Positions 58,135 to 64,000 of a stretch of 64,000 bases of DNA are shown piece after piece. Every line of letters starts with the position of its first letter. Within the stretch, counting starts at the first letter, position 1. The position numbers were made by a program, and so were the translations under genes. The notes under the pieces were generated by a model. The model saw nothing but the letters and a program-made list of their open reading frames with translations. It did not search any database and was not told where the DNA came from. Origin of the DNA: Holophagae bacterium. GTDB lineage: Bacteria; Acidobacteriota; Holophagae; Acanthopleuribacterales; Acanthopleuribacteraceae. The DNA lies in the NCBI GenBank assembly GCA_029263455.1, contig JAJCXM010000026.1:209318-273317 (forward strand), read 5' to 3'.

Positions 58135-60984
58135 TCAGAGGCAGGGTGCGGGTTCATCGAGGTTGAGGTAGAGGAGGTCAAGCACATGGATTTGGCCATC
58201 GCCGTTAGGGTCGTCTTGGTATGCTTGAGTCCAAAATGGGATGAGGAACCATAGGTCTTCGAGCGTATTACAGCCATCGCCGTTGACATCCAAGTTCAAA
58301 GCATCATGAACTAGAATGGTTGCTTGATGGCTCAGCACGCCGCGTTTGGTTGAGAAAGCACGCAACTCCAAGGTAGAAGTTTCAATGAGCATCGGCAGCA
58401 TGATGGGATCACCAAAGAACATGTCTCCGGTCTCAAGCAGTTCCCATTCAAAATCAAAACTGCCGCCCCCACAATCCACAATGGCTGTCGCAAACATCAA
58501 AGGATTATTGCCCTGAGCATTTCCTGGCGGCAGGATTTGGGTGTCGAGAATTTCCGTTCCAAAGACGACGGATAGGGATTGAGCGGAGCTGGATCCGCAG
58601 GCGTTATTGGCGGTGACGGTGATATCGCCTGACGTGGAGCCGAATGTGACTTCGATGGCAGTAGTGCCCTGGCCCGAGGTAATCGACGCCCCGGTAGGAA
58701 CGGTCCAAGTGTATCCTGTTGCACCGGACACCGCGGCGATGGCATAGCCCTGCCCTGTATCCCCAGCACAGACGGCAGCAATTCCCATGATGTTACCAGG
58801 TTGGTCAGGTGAACAAAAATCAATTTTTGTCACGAACACGTCATAAAGGCCATTGTGCGACTCGTCGTAGGCGCCTACGGTGGTGGGGAAGGTCGCGGAT
58901 TGTGTATAACCGGTGACGTAGGCGTTGCCGCTGCTGTCCAACGCGATACCAGTTCCGTAGTCCCAACCCGTTCCGCCGAGGAAGGTGGAATACACGAGCG
59001 CCGTTCCGTCGCTGTTAAGTTTGCTCACGAACACGTCATAAAGACTATCGTGTGACTCGTCGTAGGCGCCCGCGGTGGTGGGGAAGGTTGGAGAACTGGT
59101 ATAACCAGTGATGTAGACGTTGCCGCTGCTGTCCACCGCGATACCAGTTCCGTAGTCACTACTCGTTCCGCCGAGGAAGGTGGAATACACGAGCGCCGTT
59201 CCGTCGCCGTTGAGTTTGCTCACGAATACGTCGATGCTGCCATTGTGCGATTCGTCGTAGGCGCCTACGGTGGTGGGGAAGGTCGCGGATATGCTACGAC
59301 CGGTGACGTAGGCGTTGCCGCTGCTGTCCACCGCGATAGCCCTTCCTTCGTCACTACCAGTTCCGCCGAGGAAGGTGGAATACACGAGCGTCGTTCCGTC
59401 GCTGTTGAGTTTGCTCACGAATAGGACAGTGTCGCCATTGTGCGATTCGTCGTAGGTTCCAACGGTGGTGGGGAAGGTCGGCGAAGCGGTATAACCACTA
59501 ACGTAGGCGTTGCCGCTGCCGTCCACCGCGATTCCCTGCCCGTAGTCATTGCTCGTTCCGCCGAGAAAGGTGGAATACACGAGCGCCGTTCCGTCGCTAT
59601 TGAGTTTGCTCACGTACACGTCATAACCACTATTGTGCGACTCATCGTAAGCGGATACGGTGGTGGGGAAGGTCGCAGAGTCGGTATAACCGGTGACGTA
59701 GGTGTTACCGCTGCTGTCCACCGCGATACCATATCCATCGTCATAACTCGTATCGCCGAGGAAGGTGGAATACACGATCGCCGTTCCGTCGCTGTTGAGA
59801 TTTCTCACGAATACGTCACCATTGCCATTGTGCGATTCGGCGTAGGCACCGACGGTGGTTGGGAAGGTCGGTGAAGAGGTAAGGCCGGTTACGTAGGCGT
59901 TGCCGCTGCTGTCGACGGCGATACCATTACCTTGGTCATAACTCGTTCCTCCGAGGAAGGTGGAATACACGAGCGCCGTTCCGTCGCTGTTGAGTTTGCT
60001 CACGAATACGTCATAATTGCCATTGTGCGATTCGTCATAGGCACCGACGGTAGTGGGGAAGGTTGAAGAATCGGTAAAACCGGTGATATATGCGTTGTCG
60101 CCGCTGTCCACAGCGATACCCTGCCCGAAGTCAGTATTCGTTCCGCCGAGGAAGGTGCTCCAGGAGAGGTAAGGGTCAATGATCAAAAGCTGACTTTCAT
60201 CGTAGCGGCCAAGCTGGAAGCCGATTTGTCCTTCACTCAGGAAACAGTATTGAACGTCAACGGGTATTTTGATCCCTGCATGTTCCTGGTACGCGAACGG
60301 CGCGCTCATACTCAGTTCCGCCCCTTCCAAACAGGCCACCAAGGATCCGTCAGCTAGCAGCTCGAGAGTGTCGGCTCCGCTTTCGAGCTGTATTTGGGCG
60401 GGGTCTTGGTCCGGATGGACAAGCAAGCGAAACTCCAGCCGATCCATATGACCGACATATTCCAGGTCAACCCCTTGCCACGCATCCTCATAGACTAGTT
60501 TTTGATAGGTTGGGATGCCTGAGCGCCAATCCGATTCCGGACCCACGAAGAAATTGACCGTGGCGCCACTAGCCTCTTCCAAACGCGGCGTAATGCCCCG
60601 CTTGGCAGCATGAATGGGTAACAGGCCAGCCTTGAGCACGACCGTTCGTGTCTCCACCACTTCTTCCAGGCCCTGCAACCGTTCGCGCTTGTGTCCCTCC
60701 GTGCCTAGCGCTTGCACGTCCGTCGTCGGCACGCTTATACCGATATAGGCGCCGCTGGGCGTAAACATCACCCTTCCCTGCTGGGTTTGCACAAAAGCTA
60801 CCACCCCATCTTGATCGACCAGCCGCTTACCCGTCTTTTGATGGGCCGTGTTAGGAATGAAATAGCTGGGTGCCACTTTGTAGGCCGTCAGAGCCGCCGT
60901 TTCTTGGGCGCCCTGTTCCTGCCCAACAACGCTAGGAGCCCCTAAAGTCAACATTGCCATTAATGTACACATCGTTCGTATCAT
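58135..60984 (-). CDS. Exported SBBP-repeat beta-propeller protein with dockerin-like tail
   Basis: 949 residues. Signal peptide (MCTLMAMLTLGAPSVVG); a beta-rich N-domain (about 30-275, DUF7948-like, ending YDESQLLIIDPYLSW); seven 65-residue SBBP repeats (VYSTFLGGT...GIAVDSSGNAYVTG...TFPTTVGAYDESHNG...VFVSKLNSDGTAL), probably one seven-bladed propeller; a PKD/Ig-like stretch around 730-810 (GYTWTVPTGASITSG); and a 52-residue C-terminus with two EF-hand-like loops ending PAPCL. SD GGGAGG. Likely surface or secreted; partners unknown. Repeats are nearly identical in DNA, so the copy number may vary or be misassembled. Confidence 0.85.
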   Translation of the reverse strand: MIRTMCTLMAMLTLGAPSVVGQEQGAQETAALTAYKVAPSYFIPNTAHQKTGKRLVDQDGVVAFVQTQQGRVMFTPSGAYIGISVPTTDVQALGTEGHKRERLQGLEEVVETRTVVLKAGLLPIHAAKRGITPRLEEASGATVNFFVGPESDWRSGIPTYQKLVYEDAWQGVDLEYVGHMDRLEFRLLVHPDQDPAQIQLESGADTLELLADGSLVACLEGAELSMSAPFAYQEHAGIKIPVDVQYCFLSEGQIGFQLGRYDESQLLIIDPYLSWSTFLGGTNTDFGQGIAVDSGDNAYITGFTDSSTFPTTVGAYDESHNGNYDVFVSKLNSDGTALVYSTFLGGTSYDQGNGIAVDSSGNAYVTGLTSSPTFPTTVGAYAESHNGNGDVFVRNLNSDGTAIVYSTFLGDTSYDDGYGIAVDSSGNTYVTGYTDSATFPTTVSAYDESHNSGYDVYVSKLNSDGTALVYSTFLGGTSNDYGQGIAVDGSGNAYVSGYTASPTFPTTVGTYDESHNGDTVLFVSKLNSDGTTLVYSTFLGGTGSDEGRAIAVDSSGNAYVTGRSISATFPTTVGAYDESHNGSIDVFVSKLNGDGTALVYSTFLGGTSSDYGTGIAVDSSGNVYITGYTSSPTFPTTAGAYDESHDSLYDVFVSKLNSDGTALVYSTFLGGTGWDYGTGIALDSSGNAYVTGYTQSATFPTTVGAYDESHNGLYDVFVTKIDFCSPDQPGNIMGIAAVCAGDTGQGYAIAAVSGATGYTWTVPTGASITSGQGTTAIEVTFGSTSGDITVTANNACGSSSAQSLSVVFGTEILDTQILPPGNAQGNNPLMFATAIVDCGGGSFDFEWELLETGDMFFGDPIMLPMLIETSTLELRAFSTKRGVLSHQATILVHDALNLDVNGDGCNTLEDLWFLIPFWTQAYQDDPNGDGQIHVLDLLYLNLDEPAPCL
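58820..60170 (-). repeat. Seven tandem 195-base repeats within the SBBP gene
   Basis: Seven in-frame copies of a unit of about 195 bases (65 codons), visible on the plus strand as repeats of CCGAGGAAGGTGGAATACAC and CACTGTGCGA-like segments. Copies differ by scattered substitutions concentrated at a few codons (after GGT, after TGY/TGF and after SHN). Confidence 0.92.
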
Positions 60985-61718
60985 CAGCCTATCCTCCCGA
61001 ACTGGTAATTCTCGTTTTCGGTAAGCGCCTCGTCTAACCAGGTTTAATTAGCCACGAAGCCCGTCAGCACAACCATACTTTCATGAACGTATGCTTTAAG
61101 CAGAGTGGTGGTACTCTCATAAGACTTGAACGGGCGGTACTTGATGTGCTACCGCTTTGTGTACTTGGCAAGAACATGAATCTGAACTGTACACAGACTC
61201 AACGACGGCTATTTTCTCACTGCCCCAAAACACGATCGAACACGGGCGTACTATCCTTTTTTGCAATCCCGAAATCGTCGTGAAAAATGGACAGCGCAAG
61301 AACATACAGAACCACCTGGTTTCACAGTTTGCGTACAGTCATCTTGCGGTCGAAAAATTCAACTCAACGTATCATTGTTAATCCCGCAATGAATCATGAT
61401 GGGTTAACAGAAATCGCCCGGCACCAAATCTGTTAAACCATGTATTACTAACCCATTGCGAGGTAGTGTTTTTAAGCCAAGAGAATTTTCACATTATGTT
61501 GGTTTTTTCGAGATAAAGTCAATCAGAAACCTGTCCCGTTGAGCATTGGCCTATTTCTGAGACGAATTCAGTCGCCAGGCAGTTTCATATACAACTCAAG
61601 GGCCGGATATCAAGAATCTAAAAAGCATTGTCAAGGTTACTCATCGGGTGAGTTGGCGTTGGATTTGCCGACGTGACAGATAGCATAACCGAATCGGTTG
61701 CAAAGCCAACAACCAAGA
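60985..61718. other. 734-base region without a recognised gene
   Basis: Between the start of the SBBP gene and the 3' end of the response regulator. The longest frames (about 60-75 codons, such as plus-strand 61157-61381 and minus-strand 61117-61305) show no family pattern or SD, so none is called. It is more AT-rich on the right and contains the inverted repeat at 61399-61441. The SBBP promoter must lie near its left end. Confidence 0.5.
61399..61441. repeat. Inverted repeat ATGGGTTAACAGA / TCTGTTAAACCAT
   Basis: 13-base arms with one mismatch around a 17-base loop. A further TAACCCAT at 61449-61456 is fully complementary to the first eight bases of the left arm, so two alternative hairpins are possible. 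Confidence 0.5.
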
Positions 61719-62339
61719 CTATTCCTTGTCCTCCAGTTGACGTGTCTTTTGGTAAAGATAAGTCCTTTGGATACCCAACTTTTCTGCCGCCAACGAATAG
61801 TTGTTATTGCAAGCAGTGAGGACTTTGTCGATGTAACGACGTTCGCTCCGACGCTTGAATTCTCTTAGTGTCAAGTCCAGGTCAAATAGCGAGGATTCGT
61901 CGTCCTGTTCATTGTGCACCGTATCAGGCAGTTGCGTCGGCCCAATGGGATCAACACCCATAATTGCCATTCGTTCGCATAAGTTCTTGAGTTCCCTTAT
62001 GTTACCTGGCCATGCTTGCCGCTGAAGGGCTGACAACGTTTCTGGCTCCAGTGTCTTCCTGCGCAAGTGGTTTTCAAGAAAGCAAGTGAGGACAAAGTGG
62101 GTAGCAAGAGCAGGAATGTCCTGTGGCCTATCACGTAATGGCGGGACAAAGATTGGAATCGTGCTGAGTCGAAAATAGAGATCGCGACGAAATTTGCCTT
62201 CATCTACCATGGCCTGTAAGTCGCGATGACTAGCCGAAACTACACGTACGTCCACGACCACTTCTTTGGTCGCGCCGATGCGTTTGACAATACCGTCCTC
62301 AAGCACACGTAAGAGGCGGGTTTGTAAATTCATATCCAT
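61719..62339 (-). CDS. C-terminal part of a frameshifted sigma54-type response regulator
   Basis: 206 residues from the first ATG. Homologous sequence continues upstream to about 62357 (L-D-E-I-G-D). It holds the rest of the AAA+ domain (MNLQTRLLRVLEDG, DVRVVSASHRDL, FRRDLYFRLSTIPIFVPPLRDR, sensor II WPGNIRELKNL) and a Fis-type helix-turn-helix (NNYSLAAEKLGIQRTYLYQK). It is in another frame from the receiver part next to it: one base appears missing in the T4 run that encodes the strand of the Walker B motif. As it stands it lacks receiver and ATP-binding P-loop. Confidence 0.8.
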   Translation of the reverse strand: MDMNLQTRLLRVLEDGIVKRIGATKEVVVDVRVVSASHRDLQAMVDEGKFRRDLYFRLSTIPIFVPPLRDRPQDIPALATHFVLTCFLENHLRRKTLEPETLSALQRQAWPGNIRELKNLCERMAIMGVDPIGPTQLPDTVHNEQDDESSLFDLDLTLREFKRRSERRYIDKVLTACNNNYSLAAEKLGIQRTYLYQKTRQLEDKE

Positions 62340-62344
62340 GTCGC

Positions 62345-63070
62345 CTATCTCATCGAGAAAAGCGTCCCACCGTGAGCCTCTTCAAAAAGACCTGCTTTCG
62401 GACCCTTGGCGTCCGTAAAAGCACCGCGCACATGTCCAAACAGCTCATCTTCTATGAGGCTAGCCGGAATAGCCGCGCAATTTATTTTGATGAAGGGCTT
62501 GGCAGCACGTCTGCTCATCTTGTGAATTGCGTTGGCGACCAACTCTTTGCCCGTCCCGCTCTCGCCCCAAATAAGGACACGCCCGTTTGTTGGAGCCACT
62601 TTACCAATTTGCGTTTTAAGGTCAACCAATGCTGTTGATTCGCCGATCAGGGACTGCGTTTTTGATAGATTGCTTTCCAATTCCCGTACCTGATTGCGCA
62701 GGTCCGCATCATTAAAGCAATTCTTAATTGATCGCTGTAGACGCTCACGCGAGAATGGCTTCTCAATAAAATCAAAGACACCTAATTTCAATGCTTCAAC
62801 CGTCTCAGAAATGGTGGCCTCACCCGATATGATAATGGTCGGGGGCAACAGCGATTCTTGCGACAACTTCTCAACTAGATCGACGCCACTCATGCCGCTT
62901 AGTCGTACATCTAGAAGCAAAAGATCGATCTTTTCATCAACACTCGCTAGGATTTGATAGGCATACTCCGCGTGTTCACACGCGTCAGCCAGATAGCCTT
63001 CCGCTCGCAACTGAAATAGCACATTAGCTCGTATTCTCTTGTCATCTTCCACTACAAGAATTCTCTTCAT
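62345..63070 (-). CDS. N-terminal part of a frameshifted NtrC/NtrX-type response regulator
   Basis: 241 residues. Receiver (1-120) with VVEDD, phospho-Asp in LLLLDVRLSG and Lys in IEKPFSRE; then a sigma54 AAA+ domain with Walker A GESGTGKE and the loop GAFTDA in place of GAFTGA. The frame runs into TAG just after GGTLF, where LDEIGD (Walker B) should follow; that sequence is in the next frame. Inserting one base near 62358-62361 restores one protein of about 450 residues. The start overlaps the kinase stop by one base (TGATG). With the kinase it would control sigma54 promoters. Confidence 0.85.
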   Translation of the reverse strand: MKRILVVEDDKRIRANVLFQLRAEGYLADACEHAEYAYQILASVDEKIDLLLLDVRLSGMSGVDLVEKLSQESLLPPTIIISGEATISETVEALKLGVFDFIEKPFSRERLQRSIKNCFNDADLRNQVRELESNLSKTQSLIGESTALVDLKTQIGKVAPTNGRVLIWGESGTGKELVANAIHKMSRRAAKPFIKINCAAIPASLIEDELFGHVRGAFTDAKGPKAGLFEEAHGGTLFSMR

Positions 63071-63858
63071 CAGTCGCCTTTCGTTGCACGCGGTAACCGA
63101 ATCCGGAATTCAGTCCCAGCAGGATCGCTCCTAAGTAACTCAAGATCACCACCGTGATCAAGCATAATCTTCTTCGAAATGGCCAAGCCTAATCCCATGC
63201 CCTCACTCATTTTTTTGCTCGACACATACGGTTGAAAGAGACGCGCCAACACCATTACAGGCAGTCCCGGACCCTCGTCGATAACGTCAAGAATCGCGTA
63301 GCCATCATCTTCGCTTAAGACCAATCGCAAATGGCCAGCGCGTCCAACATCCAGCGCGGCTTTAGCACTGTTGCTACACAAATTAACCAAGACTTGGCGC
63401 AACATATCGCCATCAAACGCCACTTCGCATGCATCGTTTACGATGTAGGAGATAGTCAAATTTGGCCATGCCTCCGAGTAGAGATCACCAAAATCCACCA
63501 CAAAATCTTTCAGCGCTTTCAATTCTTTGCGCGGCACACCTATTTGCGCAAACGCCACAAATGATCTTGTAAAATCTGCCAGCCGTTCTAGCTCCGCCAA
63601 AATATTGGTTTTGCGCTTTATCAAAACAGCCTGGACTGGTGGGGTTAGATTAGGCTCCAACAAAGCGGACAAAGACTCCAGCTCGAGCCGGGTCGCGGTC
63701 AGCGGCGTTCTGATTTCGTGCGCATGTCGACGGGCAGATTCCTGCCACATCGACAGATTCTCCAAATAGCGTAACTTACTGTTTTGGCGGCGCATAACTG
63801 CAGCGCTCGAGTGAATCATGCGCTCAATGCGATGAAAAAGGCCGGGCTTCAACAGCAA
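63070..63858 (-). CDS. NtrY-like sensor histidine kinase, no sensor domain visible
   Basis: 262 residues. The phosphoacceptor region is MWQESARRHAHEIRTPLTA, as in NtrY (WxExARRxAHEIKNPL). The ATPase has NLCSNSAKAAL (N box), DEGPGLP (G1) and GMGLGLAISKKI (G2). The family normally has membrane helices, HAMP and PAS before this; here only about 45 residues precede, and an in-frame TGA (63886-63888) closes the frame upstream. TTG 63858 is the longest start. The N-terminus may be lost through mutation, or the protein is a soluble kinase. Coupled to the regulator gene. Confidence 0.82.
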   Translation of the reverse strand: MLLKPGLFHRIERMIHSSAAVMRRQNSKLRYLENLSMWQESARRHAHEIRTPLTATRLELESLSALLEPNLTPPVQAVLIKRKTNILAELERLADFTRSFVAFAQIGVPRKELKALKDFVVDFGDLYSEAWPNLTISYIVNDACEVAFDGDMLRQVLVNLCSNSAKAALDVGRAGHLRLVLSEDDGYAILDVIDEGPGLPVMVLARLFQPYVSSKKMSEGMGLGLAISKKIMLDHGGDLELLRSDPAGTEFRIRLPRATKGD

Positions 63859-64000
63859 CGTAAGCGGGAGCTTAACTGCACCTATTCAGGGCGCGGGTAT
63901 TCGGCCACAATCACGGGATGTGGAAGTGGAACGCGTGTTTAAGCCGAGACGGGTGGCTGATTGGGCATCAGCGCTGGGTAGTCCGATGGGTTGACGGCAG

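Noticed and set aside
58820..60170. CRISPR-like array because of regular repeats
   Set aside because: Repeats are 195 bases, contiguous and translated in frame as SBBP units; there are no spacers.
61157..61381. 75-codon plus-strand frame in the large gap
   Set aside because: No SD, no family pattern, and overlapping frames of like length exist on the other strand.
61654..61669. Sigma54-like sequence TGGCGT-N5-TTGC on the plus strand
   Set aside because: The spacing is right, but it points into the 3' end of the opposite-strand regulator and no plus-strand gene follows; kept only as a chance match or antisense start.
62590..62620. GAFTDA instead of GAFTGA in the sigma54 regulator as a sign of lost sigma54 contact
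   Set aside because: I cannot show that this change abolishes the contact, and I believe such variants occur in this family; the frameshift is the stronger evidence of damage.
63939..64000. Possible 3' end of a minus-strand gene ending MPNQPPVSA
   Set aside because: Only 20 codons are visible before the window edge and no family is recognisable.

Overview
This 64 kb window is chromosomal, densely coded DNA of roughly 50% GC from a Gram-negative bacterium. The evidence is an outer-membrane barrel protein, lipobox and signal-peptide proteins, a Psp membrane-stress pair and a sigma54-type regulator. Several traits recall Acidobacteriota-like or other large-genome environmental lineages: an ECF sigma factor of the MRRILVDH type, Ser/Thr kinases, an FHA-GAF-SpoIIE phosphatase, a propeller/Y_Y_Y histidine kinase, SBBP and YCF48-like secreted propellers, and a GldAFG-like ABC locus. 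EpmC, YheU, Hsp15 and PspB homologues are better known from Gammaproteobacteria, so the lineage cannot be fixed from this window. I saw no rRNA, tRNA, CRISPR array, integrase or transposase.

Layout. 1-7600: end of an ECF sigma gene coupled to epmC, a convergent FHA/PP2C phosphatase, a 1,125-residue sensor kinase and an exported amidohydrolase. 7601-13153: a five-gene operon hom-thrC-thrB-lysC-asd, every junction overlapping by ATGA, with the steps from aspartate to threonine. 13234-16147: a membrane Ser/Thr kinase, pspA-pspB behind a sigma54-like promoter, and a lipoprotein. 16274-28446: two M1 peptidases, an ArsM arsenite methyltransferase, two glycosyltransferases, an alpha/beta hydrolase, an isocitrate/isopropylmalate-type dehydrogenase, a YbaK deacylase, a flavin-dependent halogenase coupled to galE, and an S4 RNA-binding protein. 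28526-33674: a tight run of outer-membrane barrel, twin-cupredoxin protein, transmembrane Ser/Thr kinase and FxsA. 33852-38635: a Gld-like ABC operon ending in a strong terminator. 38751-47077: secreted P-domain and PD40 proteins, a dCMP-deaminase-like enzyme, YheU, NADP-type glutamate dehydrogenase coupled to a two-receiver/PEP-synthase-like protein, and NAD kinase. 47385-51512: a giant propeller protein with a dockerin-like tail. 51730-56390: a minus-strand operon pyrB-pyrI-hbd-zinc ribbon-atuA-atuA C-domain. 56593-60984: hutF and an SBBP-repeat protein with the same tail. 60985-64000: a 734-base gap and an NtrY/NtrX-like pair whose regulator is frameshifted.

Themes. Amino-acid metabolism (aspartate family, glutamate dehydrogenase, hutF) and pyrimidine synthesis sit beside much signalling. 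The least explained units are: (i) gdhA with the receiver/ATP-grasp protein; (ii) the barrel, twin-cupredoxin and non-RD kinase run; (iii) a C-terminal module ending in Pro-x-Pro-Cys-Leu shared by two huge exported proteins; (iv) the AtuA/zinc-ribbon genes behind pyrBI. Start codons were re-chosen where a Shine-Dalgarno (SD) sequence, stop/start overlap or family N-terminus argued for it. Family names come from motif recognition by eye; no database search was possible.
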